A stretch of 64,000 bases of DNA from Streptomyces sp. HUAS YS2 (GTDB taxonomy: Bacteria > Actinomycetota > Actinomycetes > Streptomycetales > Streptomycetaceae): NCBI RefSeq assembly GCF_033343995.1, contig NZ_CP137573.1, positions 2,575,001 through 2,639,000 on the forward strand, given 5' to 3'. Both the position numbers and the translations under genes were made by a program. Positions 39,822 to 48,809 of this stretch are shown here, piece after piece; the stretch's first letter is position 1, and each line of letters begins with the position of its first letter. The notes under the pieces were generated by a model. The model did not search any database, was not told where the DNA came from, and worked only from the letters and a program-made list of their open reading frames with translations.

Positions 39822-39887
39822 GGAGTGTGACGCTCTCGAACGTCTGCGCCCGAAGGCCGGGGGGCCGGGTGCGCGGCGTCACACTCC
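39822..39887. other. Perfect 12-bp inverted repeat enclosing a structured 42-nt loop
   Basis: GGAGTGTGACGC at 39822-39833 and GCGTCACACTCC at 39876-39887 pair perfectly. The 42 nt between contain a second stem (TGCGCCCG with CGGGTGCG) and GGCC-GGGG-GGCC. No U-tract follows. It could be the terminator of the AIM24 operon, a structured RNA, or a regulator site for the MarR gene. Confidence 0.6.
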
Positions 39888-39929
39888 CACAGTTCGTCCA
39901 GTATTCAACTTCTTAGGTAGAATCCACAT

Positions 39930-40406
39930 ATGGAGACCGAGACGGCCACCCGCTGGCTCACCGACGCCGAACAGTGCGCCTGGCGCACGTACCTGGACGT
40001 CAACAGAATGCTGACGTACCAGATGGAGAGGGATCTGCAGCCCTTCGGGCTGACGATGAACGACTACGAGATCCTCGTCAATCTCTCCGAGGCGCCCGAC
40101 CAGCGCCTGCGCATGAGCGATCTCGCCGCCGCGACCCTGCAGTCCAAGAGCAGGCTCTCGCACCAGATCACCCGCATGGAGAACGCCGGGCTGGTGCGCC
40201 GGGAGAACTGCGAGTCGGACCGGCGCGGGCTGTACGCGGTGCTGACCGACCACGGCATGGACACCATGCGCAAGGTCGCGCCGCACCACGTGGAATCGGT
40301 GCGCAAGCACTTCGTCGACCTGCTGACCGGCGAGGCGCTCACGGACCTGCACGAGTCCCTGAAGCCGGTGGCCGAGCAGCTGCGCGGAGTACGCGGCAAG
40401 CCGTAG
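39930..40406 (+). CDS. MarR-family transcriptional regulator
   Basis: A 158-aa MarR protein. The winged helix is at about 45-110: LTMNDYEILVNLSEAPDQRLRM, LAAATLQSKSRLSHQITRMENAG and the wing VRRENCESDRRGLYAVLT. It begins 120 bp after the AIM24 operon, with TTCTTAGGTAGAA just upstream as a possible self-operator. Ligand and targets are unknown. A perfect hairpin ends the gene. Confidence 0.9.
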   Translation: METETATRWLTDAEQCAWRTYLDVNRMLTYQMERDLQPFGLTMNDYEILVNLSEAPDQRLRMSDLAAATLQSKSRLSHQITRMENAGLVRRENCESDRRGLYAVLTDHGMDTMRKVAPHHVESVRKHFVDLLTGEALTDLHESLKPVAEQLRGVRGKP

Positions 40407-40434
40407 CGGACTGTCGCGAGCACGTCGTACGTGC

Positions 40435-40468
40435 GGAAGGGCCCCTGTGCGGTGCACAGGGGCCTTCC
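40435..40468 (+). terminator. Terminator of the MarR gene
   Basis: GGAAGG(G)CCCCTGTGC pairs with GCACAGGGGCCTTCC (15 bp, one bulged G) around a 3-nt loop. Confidence 0.88.
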
Positions 40469-40502
40469 GCGTCCGTGGGCGCCTTGGGGGTCTACGGGAG
40501 CT

Positions 40503-40583
40503 GTGGGCGTCCGTAGGCGGGTCCCCGTGGGCGTCCGTAGGCGGTCCCGTGGGCGTCCGTAGGCGGTCCCGTGGGCGTCCGTA
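40503..40583. repeat. 22-24-bp tandem repeat next to the meaB stop
   Basis: Units at 40503-40526, 40527-40548, 40549-40570 and a partial at 40571-40583, each starting GTGGGCGTCCGTAGGCGG (the last diverges after CGTA). The array ends 7 bp from the meaB stop codon, on its 3' side. Confidence 0.92.
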
Positions 40584-40590
40584 TCGGGCT

Positions 40591-41547
40591 TCAGTTGCCC
40601 GTCAGGCCCGCCACGAGCTCGTCGGCCGCCGCGTACGGGTCCAGCTCGCCCGCGACGATGCGCTGCGCGAGCGTGTCGAGACGGCGGTCGCCGTGCAGGT
40701 CGCCGATCCGCTCCCGCAGCCGGGTCACCGCGATCGTCTCGACCTCGTTCGCCGCCCGCCGGGCGCGCCGCTCGGCGAGCACGCCGTGCTCCTCCATCCA
40801 GGCGCGGTGCTTCTCCAGCGCCTCGACCAGCTCGTCCACGCCCTCGGCGCGCGCCGCGACCGTCTTCACGATCGGCGGCCGCCAGTCGCCCGGGCCGCGG
40901 GACTCGCCCAGGCCGAGCATGTGGTTGAGCTCGCGGGCCGTCGCGTCCGCGCCGTCCCGGTCCGCCTTGTTGACCACGTACACGTCGCCGATCTCCAGGA
41001 TGCCCGCCTTGGCGGCCTGGATGCCGTCGCCCATGCCCGGGGCCAGCAGGACCACGCTGGTGTCGGCCTGGGAGGCGATCTCCACCTCCGACTGTCCGAC
41101 GCCGACGGTCTCGACCAGGATCACGTCGCAGCCGGCCGCGTCGAGGACGCGAATCGCCTGCGGCGCGGACCAGGCGAGCCCGCCCAGGTGGCCGCGGGTG
41201 GCCATGGAGCGGATGTAGACGCCGGGGTCGGAGGCGTGCTCCGACATCCGGACCCGGTCGCCGAGCAGCGCGCCGCCGCTGAACGGCGACGACGGGTCGA
41301 CGGCCAGGACGCCGACCCGCTTGCCGGCCTTGCGGTAGGCGGTGACCAGCGCCGAGGTCGACGTGGACTTGCCGACGCCGGGCGAGCCGGTCAGGCCGAC
41401 CACGTACGCCCTGCCCGTGAGCGGGGCCAGCGTGGCCATCACCTCGCGCAGCTGCGGGGACGCCCCCTCCACGAGCGAGATCAGCCGGGCCACGGCGCGC
41501 GGCCGGCCCTCCCGTGCCTGGGCGACCAGTGCGGGGACGTCCACCAT
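40591..41547 (-). CDS. meaB: Acyl-CoA mutase-associated G3E GTPase
   Basis: A 318-aa P-loop GTPase of the MeaB/ArgK group, which loads adenosylcobalamin onto acyl-CoA mutases, blocks release of damaged cofactor and keeps them active. Walker A GSPGVGKST, the switch segment ETVGVGQSEVEI, the base motif NKAD and the C-terminal dimer helices are present. It starts 49 bp after the thiolase stop, so thiolase-meaB form an operon. The mutase it serves could be methylmalonyl-CoA mutase or the isobutyryl-CoA mutase whose large subunit is at 24681. A tandem repeat begins right after its stop. Confidence 0.93.
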   Translation of the reverse strand: MVDVPALVAQAREGRPRAVARLISLVEGASPQLREVMATLAPLTGRAYVVGLTGSPGVGKSTSTSALVTAYRKAGKRVGVLAVDPSSPFSGGALLGDRVRMSEHASDPGVYIRSMATRGHLGGLAWSAPQAIRVLDAAGCDVILVETVGVGQSEVEIASQADTSVVLLAPGMGDGIQAAKAGILEIGDVYVVNKADRDGADATARELNHMLGLGESRGPGDWRPPIVKTVAARAEGVDELVEALEKHRAWMEEHGVLAERRARRAANEVETIAVTRLRERIGDLHGDRRLDTLAQRIVAGELDPYAAADELVAGLTGN

Positions 41548-41595
41548 GTGCTCGCTGCTCCTTACGTGACGCGCGTGACGAATTCTCGCCGGGAC

Positions 41596-42798
41596 TTACT
41601 TGCCGGGGACGCGGACGATCAGCGCGTCGCCCTGGCCGCCGCCGCCGCACAGCGCGGCCGCGCCGACGCCGCCGCCGCGCCGCTTGAGCTCGAGGGCCAG
41701 GTGCAGCACCACGCGGGCGCCGGACATGCCGATCGGGTGGCCGAGCGCGATGGCGCCGCCGTTGACGTTCACCTTTTCCGGGGTGACGCCGAGGTCCTTC
41801 ATGGACTGGACGGCGACGGCCGCGAAGGCCTCGTTGATCTCGATGAGGTCGAGGTCCTCGACGGCCAGGCCCTCCTTCTTGAGGGCGTGCTGGATCGCGT
41901 TGGACGGCTGCGACTGCAGCGAGTTGTCCGGGCCGGCGACGTTGCCGTGGGCGCCGATCTCGGCGATCCACTCCAGGCCGAGCTCCTCGGCCTTCGCCTT
42001 GCTCATCACGACGACGGCGGCGGCGCCGTCGGAGATCTGCGAGGACGTGCCGGCGGTGATGGTGCCGTCCTTGGCGAACGCCGGGCGGAGCTTGCCGAGG
42101 GACTCGACGGTCGTCTCGGCGCGGACGCCCTCGTCCTTCGCGAAGACGACCGGGTCGCCCTTGCGCTGCGGGATCTCGATCGGGGTGATCTCGGCCTCGA
42201 AGATGCCGTTCTTCTGCGCGGCGGCGGCGCGCTGGTGCGACAGCGCGGCGATCTCGTCCTGCTCCGGGCGCTGGATGCCGAGGCGGGTGTTGTGCTTCTC
42301 CGTGGACTCGCCCATGGCGACGTTCTCGAAGGCGTCGGTGAGACCGTCGTACGCCATCGCGTCGAGCATCTCGATCGCGCCGTACTTGAAGCCCTCGCGG
42401 GACTTCGGCAGCAGGTGCGGGGCGTTGGTCATGGACTCCTGGCCGCCGGCCACGACGATGTCGAACTCGCCGGCGCGGATCAGCTGGTCGGCCAGCGCGA
42501 TGGCGTCCAGGCCGGAGAGACACACCTTGTTGATGGTGAGCGCCGGGACGTTCATGGGGATGCCCGCCTTGACGGCGGCCTGGCGGGCCGGGATCTGGCC
42601 CGCGCCGGCCTGCAGCACCTGGCCCATGATCACGTACTGCACCTGGTCGCCGCCGATGCCGGCGCGGTCCAGGGCGGCCTTGATGGCGAAGCCGCCGAGG
42701 TCGGCGCCCGAGAAGGACTTGAGAGAGCCGAGCAGCCGTCCCATGGGCGTACGCGCGCCCGCGACGATCACTGACGTGGTACCGGTCGTTCCAGACAT
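41596..42798 (-). CDS. Acetyl-CoA acetyltransferase (thiolase)
   Basis: A 400-aa biosynthetic-type thiolase condensing two acetyl-CoA to acetoacetyl-CoA. The nucleophile cysteine is in [15 protein letters not shown], the middle motif [19 protein letters not shown] holds the catalytic His, and the final [10 protein letters not shown] holds the second Cys. Start at the ATG giving [20 protein letters not shown]. With 3-hydroxybutyryl-CoA dehydrogenase (61271) it supplies C4-CoA units that feed butyryl-CoA and isobutyryl-CoA (icmA). Upstream of meaB in the same operon and divergent from mce with 137 bp between starts. Confidence 0.93.
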   Translation of the reverse strand: MSGTTGTTSVIVAGARTPMGRLLGSLKSFSGADLGGFAIKAALDRAGIGGDQVQYVIMGQVLQAGAGQIPARQAAVKAGIPMNVPALTINKVCLSGLDAIALADQLIRAGEFDIVVAGGQESMTNAPHLLPKSREGFKYGAIEMLDAMAYDGLTDAFENVAMGESTEKHNTRLGIQRPEQDEIAALSHQRAAAAQKNGIFEAEITPIEIPQRKGDPVVFAKDEGVRAETTVESLGKLRPAFAKDGTITAGTSSQISDGAAAVVVMSKAKAEELGLEWIAEIGAHGNVAGPDNSLQSQPSNAIQHALKKEGLAVEDLDLIEINEAFAAVAVQSMKDLGVTPEKVNVNGGAIALGHPIGMSGARVVLHLALELKRRGGGVGAAALCGGGGQGDALIVRVPGK

Positions 42799-42935
42799 GA
42801 GGCACAGCCCCTTGGGATGAGAGGTGAACGAGGGTTTACCGCCAATGTACTGAGCGCCGGTGCACGAGGTCACCGGCCATCCGGTGTGACGGCGCGCACG
42901 TTGCGTAACCAGGGTGCAGGCGCTGCACTGGAGGA

Positions 42936-43376
42936 ATGCTGACGCGTATCGACCACATCGGGATCGCCTGTTTCGACCTCGACAAGACCGTCGAGTTCTA
43001 CCGTGCCACGTACGGTTTCGAGGTCTTCCACTCCGAGGTCAACGAGGAGCAGGGCGTCCGCGAGGCCATGCTCAAGATCAATGACACCTCTGACGGCGGG
43101 GCCTCGTACCTCCAGCTCCTGGAGCCCACCCGCGAGGACTCCGCGGTGGGCAAGTGGCTGGCCAAGAACGGCGAGGGTGTGCACCACATCGCCTTCGGCA
43201 CGGCGGACGTCGACGGGGACGCGGCGGCCATCCGTGAAAAGGGTGTGCGGGTTCTGTACGACGAGCCCCGGATCGGCTCGATGGGGTCCAGGATCACCTT
43301 CCTGCACCCGAAGGACTGCCACGGTGTGCTGACGGAACTGGTCACGTCGGCTGACCCCGCCTCAGCGGAGCACTGA
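42936..43376 (+). CDS. mce: Methylmalonyl-CoA epimerase
   Basis: A 146-aa vicinal-oxygen-chelate enzyme converting (R)- to (S)-methylmalonyl-CoA. The metal ligands fall in RIDHIGIAC (His), ASYLQLLEP (Gln), [11 protein letters not shown] (His) and VLTELVT (Glu), and the glutamates expected for catalysis are near. Divergent from the thiolase-meaB operon, so the propionyl/methylmalonyl branch and the C4 branch share one control region. A GGAGG site is 3 nt before the ATG, which is rather close. Confidence 0.93.
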   Translation: MLTRIDHIGIACFDLDKTVEFYRATYGFEVFHSEVNEEQGVREAMLKINDTSDGGASYLQLLEPTREDSAVGKWLAKNGEGVHHIAFGTADVDGDAAAIREKGVRVLYDEPRIGSMGSRITFLHPKDCHGVLTELVTSADPASAEH

Positions 43377-43584
43377 CCTCCGGATTCCTGGCCCGGTAGA
43401 GTGGGCGGCTCCGGGCCGGGGCCGGTCGGGGGCCGCGTCCTGCGCGGCCGTCGAAGTCGGGGTATCCGATCTGCCACCATTTCCCGGGGGGCCGTTCGCC
43501 GGGGAACGGTTCACGCAGGTGATATCGCGACCAGGGTTGGGGTCTCCCCTGCTCGAAGAGCTCGGGGAAGGATGGGACCGCGCA

Positions 43585-46500
43585 GTGCGGGGCTACGAAC
43601 GCCAGGAGAGCCACCGAGCTGAAGACGACCATCTCTCGCGGTTCGAAGCCGAGATGGAGCGGCTGAAGACCGAGCGGGAGAAGGCCGTCCAGCACGCCGA
43701 GGACCTCGGTTACCAGGTCGAGGTCTTGCGTGCCAAGCTGCACGAGGCGCGTCGCGCGATCGCCTCCCGGCCCGCGTACGACAACGCCGACATCGGCTAT
43801 CAGGCCGAGCAGCTGCTGCGGAACGCGCAGATCCAGGCCGATCAGATGCGCTCGGACGCGGAGCGCGAGCTGCGTGACGCCCGGGCCCAGACGCAGCGGA
43901 TCCTCCAGGAGCACGCCGAGCACCAGGCGCGGCTCCAGGCGGAGCTGCACGCCGAGGCGGTGCAGCGCCGGCAGCGGCTCGACCAGGAGCTGGCCGAGCG
44001 CCGGCAGACCGTCGAGTCGCACGTCAACGAGAACGTCGCCTGGGCCGAGCAGCTGCGTGCCCGTACGGAGTCCCAGGCCCGCCGGCTGATGGAGGAGTCC
44101 CGCGCGGAGGCCGAGCAGTCGCTCGCCGCCGCCCGCGCGGAGGCCGCCCGGCTCGCCGAGGAGGCCCGTCAGCGGCTCACCGCCGACGCGGAGAACGCCC
44201 GCGCCGAGGCCGAGGCGCTGCTGCTGCGCGCCCGCAAGGACGCGGAGCGGCTGCTCAACGCGGCGTCCACGCAGGCCCAGGAGGCCACCAGCCACGCCGA
44301 GCAGCTGCGCTCGTCGACGGCCGCGGAGGCGGAGCAGGCCCGCCAGCAGGCCACGGAGATGTCCCGGGCCGCCGAGGCACGTGCGCAGGAGGCGGACCTC
44401 AGGCTCCGCGAGGCGCGGGTGGAGGCCGAGAAGGCCCTGGCCGAGGCCAAGGAGGCGGCGGCCAAGCAGCTGTCGTCGGCCGAGGCGGCCAACGAGCAGC
44501 GCACCCGTACGGCCAAGGAGCAGGTGGCCCGGCTCGTCGGCGAGGCGACCAAGGAGGCGGAGACTCTCAAGGCGGATGCCGAGGACAAGCTCCGCGAGGC
44601 CCGCGCGGAGGCCGAGAAGCTGGTCGCGGAGGCCTCGGAGAAGGCCCGGAGCACCGCCGCCGAGGATTCCGCGGCGGCCCTGGCGAAGGCCGCGCGCAGC
44701 GCCGAGGAGGTGCTGACCAAGGCGTCCGACGACGCCCGGGAGACCACCCGCAAGGCGTCCGAGGAGGCCGAGCGGATCCGCCGCGAGGCCGAGACCGAGG
44801 CGGACAGGCTGCGTTCGCAGGCCGAGGAGCAGGCGGACGAGCTGCTCGGTTCGGCGAAGGACGACACCAAGGAGTACCGCGCCAAGACGGTCGAGCTGCA
44901 GGAGGAGGCGCGCCGGCTGCGCGGCGAGGCCGAGCAGCTGCGGGCCGAGGCGATCGCCGAGGGCGAGAAGATCCGTGGTGAGGCCCGGCGCGAGGCGGTC
45001 CAGCAGATCGAGGAGTCGGCGAAGAGCGCCGAGGAACTGCTGACCAAGACGAAGGCCGACGCGGCGGAGCTGCGGGCCGGGGCGAGCGCGGAGAGCGAGC
45101 GGGTCAAGGCCGAGGCGGTCGAGCGCGCCCAGACGCTGCGCACGCAGGCCGAGGAGACGCTGGAGCGGACCCGTGCCGAGGCCGAGCGGCTGCGTGCCGA
45201 GGCCGAGGAGCAGGCCGAGTCGGTCAAGGCGGCGGCCGACCGGGACGCGGCGGAGACCCGCGAGGAGGCCGCGCGGGCGGCGGCAGCGCGGCGGGCCGAG
45301 GCGGCCGAGGAGCTGACCCGGCTGCACGCCGAGGCCGAGACCCGGGTGGAGAACACCGAGCGGGAGCTCGGCGAGGCCCGTGTGGAGGGCGAGCGTCTCC
45401 GCCGCGAGGCCGCGGAGGAGACGGAGCGGCTGCGCACCGAGGCGGCGGAGCGGATCCGTACGCTCCAGGCGCAGGCGGAGCAGGAGGCCGAACGGCTGCG
45501 CGCGGAGGCGTCGTCGGACGCGTCGACGGCGCGCGCCGAGGCCGAGAACGCGGCGGCACGGCTGCGCACCGAGGCGTCCGCGGAGGCCGAGCGGCTGAAG
45601 TCGGAGGCCCAGGAGACCGCGGACCGGGTACGGGCCGAGGCGGCGGCCGCGGCCGAGCGGGTCGCGGCGGAGGCCGCCGAGGCGCTGTCCGCGGCGCAGG
45701 AGGAGGCCAACCGGCGGCGCCGGGAGGCCGAGGAGACGCTGGCGTCGGCCCGTACCGAGGCCGACGGCGAGCGGGCGCAGGCCCGTGAGCAGAGCGAGGA
45801 ACTGCTGGCCTCCGCCCGCAAGCGGGTGGAGGAGGCGCAGGCCGAGGCGCAGCGGCTGGTCGAGGAGGCCGACGCGCGCGCGACCGACATGGTCACGGCC
45901 GCCGAGCAGACCGCGCAGGAGGTGCGGGACTCCGTCTCGGGGCTGCGGGAGCAGGCCGAGGAGGAGGTCTCCGGGCTGCGCAGCGCGGCCGAGCACGCGG
46001 CGGAGCGCACCCGGACCGAGGCGCAGGAGGAGGCGGACCGGGTCCGCGCCGACGCGTACGAGGAGCGGGAGCGGGCCACCGAGGACGCGAACCGGATCCG
46101 GGCCCGGGCGACGGAGGAGGCGGAGGCCGCCGCGTCGCTGGCCGAGCGGACGGTCGCGGACGCGATCTCCGAGTCGGAGAAGCTGAAGTCGGACACCGCG
46201 GAGTACGCGCAGCGGATCCGTACCGAGGCGACGGAGTCGCTGGCGCAGGCCGAGCAGGACGCGGCGCGCACGAAGGCGGAGGCCCGGGAGGACGCGAACC
46301 GGATCCGTTCCGAGGCGGGCGAGCTGCTGACGGCGGCGCGTGCGGAGGGCGAGCAGACCCTCGACGAGGCGCGCCAGGCGGCGGACAAGCGCCGCTCGGA
46401 CGCGGCGGAGCAGGCAGACCAGCTCATCGGCGAGGCGACCGCCGAGGCCGAGCGGATCGCCGCCGAGGCGGCGGAGCTGCGGGCGGCGGCGGAGCAGGAC

Positions 46501-47673
46501 GCACAGCGGCTGCGGGCCGAGGCGGAGCAGGTCAGGGCGGACGGCGAGGCGCACGCCGAGGCGCTGCGGGCGGCGGCCCTGGCCGATGCCGAGCAGGTCC
46601 TCGACGAGGCCCGGCAGACCGCGGACAAGCGCCGTGCGGACGCCGCCGAGCAGGCCGACCAGCTCATCGGCGAGGCGACCGCGGAGGCCGAGCGGATCGC
46701 GACCGAGGCGACCGACGAGGCGGAGCGGCTGCGGGCCGAGGCCGCCGAGACGGTGGGCCAGGCTCAGCAGGCGGCGGAGCGGATCCGCGCCGAGGCGGAG
46801 CGGGCCAAGGCGGACGCGGAGGCGGCCGCCGAGCAGATGCGCTCGGAGGCGCGGTCCGAGGCGGACCGGACGCTGGACGAGGCCCGCGAGGCCGGCGCCA
46901 AGAAGCGTTCGGACGCGGCCGAGCAGGCCGACCAGCTCATCGCCAAGGCCCAAGAGGAGGCGCTGCGCGCCACCACCGAGGCGGAGACGCAGGCGGACAC
47001 GATGGTCGGGGCGGCCCGCAAGGAGGCCGAGCGGATCGTCGCCGAGGCGACCGTCGAGGGCAACTCGCTGGTGGAGAAGGCCCGTACGGACGCGGACGAG
47101 CTGCTGGTCGGGGCGCGCAGCGACGCGACGGCCATAAGGGAACGCGGCGAGGAGCTGCGGGCCCGGGTCGAGGGCGAGATCGAGGAGCTGCACGAGCGGG
47201 CGCGGCGCGAGACGGCCGAGCAGATGAAGACGGCCGGCGAGCGTGTCGACAAGCTGGTGAAGGCCGCGACCGAGCAGCGCGCCGAGGCCGAGGAGAAGGC
47301 CAAGGAGCTGCTGTCCGACGCGAGTTCGGAGGCGAGCAAGGTCCGCATCGCGGCGGTGCGCAAGGCCGAGGCGCTGCTCAAGGAGGCCGAGCAGAAGAAG
47401 GCCTCGCTGGTCGGCGAGGCGGAAAGGATCAAGGCGGAAGCGGAGCGCGAATCGGAGAAGATGATCTCCGACGGTCAGCGTGAGCTGGATGTGCTGGTGC
47501 GCAGGCGCGAGGACATCAATGCCGAGATCTCCCGTGTCCAGGACGTTCTGGAGGCGTTGGAGTCTTTCGAGGCTCCGGCGGGCGGCTCGAGGAACGCCGG
47601 CGCGAAGGATGACGTCAAGGCGGCCGCTTCGGCAGGGGCCACCCGTTCGAGTGGCAAGTCCTCGGAGGGCTAG
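43585..47673 (+). CDS. scy: Polarity scaffold coiled-coil protein Scy
   Basis: A 1362-aa coiled-coil protein of the tip-organising centre. The first 150 residues are a heptad coiled coil with the conserved start MRGYERQESHRAEDDHLSRF; from there on the chain is Ala/Glu/Arg-rich with the 51-residue hendecad-based repeat described for Scy and FilP. In S. coelicolor Scy gathers DivIVA, FilP and other factors at new branch sites and tips. I chose the GTG at 43585 to match that N-terminus; ORFs starting further upstream add unrelated residues. Length is close to the known Scy (about 1326). Three near-identical blocks lie near residues 926, 1006 and 1097. An equally long antisense open frame is a composition shadow. 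Confidence 0.95.
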   Translation: MRGYERQESHRAEDDHLSRFEAEMERLKTEREKAVQHAEDLGYQVEVLRAKLHEARRAIASRPAYDNADIGYQAEQLLRNAQIQADQMRSDAERELRDARAQTQRILQEHAEHQARLQAELHAEAVQRRQRLDQELAERRQTVESHVNENVAWAEQLRARTESQARRLMEESRAEAEQSLAAARAEAARLAEEARQRLTADAENARAEAEALLLRARKDAERLLNAASTQAQEATSHAEQLRSSTAAEAEQARQQATEMSRAAEARAQEADLRLREARVEAEKALAEAKEAAAKQLSSAEAANEQRTRTAKEQVARLVGEATKEAETLKADAEDKLREARAEAEKLVAEASEKARSTAAEDSAAALAKAARSAEEVLTKASDDARETTRKASEEAERIRREAETEADRLRSQAEEQADELLGSAKDDTKEYRAKTVELQEEARRLRGEAEQLRAEAIAEGEKIRGEARREAVQQIEESAKSAEELLTKTKADAAELRAGASAESERVKAEAVERAQTLRTQAEETLERTRAEAERLRAEAEEQAESVKAAADRDAAETREEAARAAAARRAEAAEELTRLHAEAETRVENTERELGEARVEGERLRREAAEETERLRTEAAERIRTLQAQAEQEAERLRAEASSDASTARAEAENAAARLRTEASAEAERLKSEAQETADRVRAEAAAAAERVAAEAAEALSAAQEEANRRRREAEETLASARTEADGERAQAREQSEELLASARKRVEEAQAEAQRLVEEADARATDMVTAAEQTAQEVRDSVSGLREQAEEEVSGLRSAAEHAAERTRTEAQEEADRVRADAYEERERATEDANRIRARATEEAEAAASLAERTVADAISESEKLKSDTAEYAQRIRTEATESLAQAEQDAARTKAEAREDANRIRSEAGELLTAARAEGEQTLDEARQAADKRRSDAAEQADQLIGEATAEAERIAAEAAELRAAAEQDAQRLRAEAEQVRADGEAHAEALRAAALADAEQVLDEARQTADKRRADAAEQADQLIGEATAEAERIATEATDEAERLRAEAAETVGQAQQAAERIRAEAERAKADAEAAAEQMRSEARSEADRTLDEAREAGAKKRSDAAEQADQLIAKAQEEALRATTEAETQADTMVGAARKEAERIVAEATVEGNSLVEKARTDADELLVGARSDATAIRERGEELRARVEGEIEELHERARRETAEQMKTAGERVDKLVKAATEQRAEAEEKAKELLSDASSEASKVRIAAVRKAEALLKEAEQKKASLVGEAERIKAEAERESEKMISDGQRELDVLVRRREDINAEISRVQDVLEALESFEAPAGGSRNAGAKDDVKAAASAGATRSSGKSSEG

Positions 47674-47787
47674 CCACTCAAAAGGCTGGACATTCTCCAG
47701 ATCAAACGGGCATACGCTCGATGACACGCCGCTCGGACCCCTAGGATTCCCCCTAACACCTCACCGGTCTCATTCGACAGGAACCCC

Positions 47788-48726
47788 ATGAGCGACACAT
47801 CCTCCCCCTTCGGCTTCGAGCTCGTGCGGCGTGGTTACGACCGCGGTCAGGTGGACGACCGCATTACCAAGCTCGTCGCCGACCGTGACAGTGCTCTGGC
47901 CCGGATCACCTCTCTCGAGAAGCGCATCGAGGAGCTGCACCTCGAGACGCAGAACGCCCAGGCGCAGGTGACCGACGCCGAGCCGTCGTACGCCGGCCTC
48001 GGCGCCCGCGTCGAGAAGATCCTCCGTCTCGCCGAGGAGGAGGCGAAGGACCTGCGCGAGGAGGCCCGTCGCGCCGCCGAGCAGCACCGCGAGCTGGCCG
48101 AGTCGGCCGCCCAGCAGGTGCGCAACGACGCCGAGTCGTTCGCCGCCGAGCGGAAGGCGAAGGCCGAGGACGAGGGCGTCCGGATCGTCGAGAAGGCGCA
48201 GGGCGAGGCCAACTCGCTGCGTGCCGAGGCGCAGAAGGACGCGCAGTCGAAGCGTGAGGAGGCGGACGCCCTCTTCGAGGAGACCCGCGCCAAGGCCGCC
48301 CAGGCGGCCGCGGACTTCGAGACGAACCTGGCCAAGCGCCGCGAGCAGTCGGAGCGCGACCTGGCCTCCCGTCAGGCCAAGGCCGAGAAGCGCCTCGCCG
48401 AGATCGAGCACCGCGCCGAGCAGCTTCGCCTCGAGGCCGAGAAGCTGCGCACGGACGCGGAGCGCCGGGCCCGCCAGACGGTGGAGACCGCGCAGCGCCA
48501 GGCCGAGGACATCGTGGCCGACGCGAACGCCAAGGCCGACCGGATCCGCAGCGAATCGGAGCGCGAGCTCGCCGCGCTGACGAACCGCCGCGACTCCATC
48601 AACGCCCAGCTGACGAACGTCCGCGAGATGCTGGCCACGCTGACCGGCGCGGCCGTCGCCGCGGCGGGTTCGCCGATCGACGACGAGCCGGCGACCCGCG
48701 GCGTCCCGGCACAGCAGACCCGCTGA
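47788..48726 (+). CDS. filP: Intermediate-filament-like coiled-coil protein FilP
   Basis: A 312-aa coiled-coil cytoskeletal protein that builds a mechanical network behind the hyphal tip and binds DivIVA and Scy. The N-terminus FGFELVRRGYDRGQVDDR resembles the DivIVA entry motif, followed by a heptad coiled coil, a short break near YAGLGARVEKILRL, and the Ala/Glu-rich hendecad rod to about residue 290. The tail is flexible. It follows scy by 114 bp with its own promoter region and ends in a clear terminator. The pair scy-filP is kept together in all streptomycetes I recall. Confidence 0.95.
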   Translation: MSDTSSPFGFELVRRGYDRGQVDDRITKLVADRDSALARITSLEKRIEELHLETQNAQAQVTDAEPSYAGLGARVEKILRLAEEEAKDLREEARRAAEQHRELAESAAQQVRNDAESFAAERKAKAEDEGVRIVEKAQGEANSLRAEAQKDAQSKREEADALFEETRAKAAQAAADFETNLAKRREQSERDLASRQAKAEKRLAEIEHRAEQLRLEAEKLRTDAERRARQTVETAQRQAEDIVADANAKADRIRSESERELAALTNRRDSINAQLTNVREMLATLTGAAVAAAGSPIDDEPATRGVPAQQTR

Positions 48727-48757
48727 CCTGTCGCGGTAGCAAGTACGGCGCCGAAAG

Positions 48758-48788
48758 CCCTCCGTCACTCCGGTGGCGGGGGGTTTTT
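48758..48788 (+). terminator. filP terminator
   Basis: CCCTCCGTCAC against GTGGCGGGGGG (G:T pairs allowed) with a 4-nt loop, followed by TTTTT, one of the few U-tracts in the window. Confidence 0.85.
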
Positions 48789-48809
48789 CGCGCCCTTAGC
48801 TTGGTACGC

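Noticed and set aside
43342..47727. A 1461-codon open frame antisense to scy
   Set aside because: It is a composition shadow: scy is Ala/Glu/Arg-rich with GC-rich third positions, which removes stop codons from the reverse frame. The predicted protein is Leu/Arg/Gly-rich without domains, and has no start signals.
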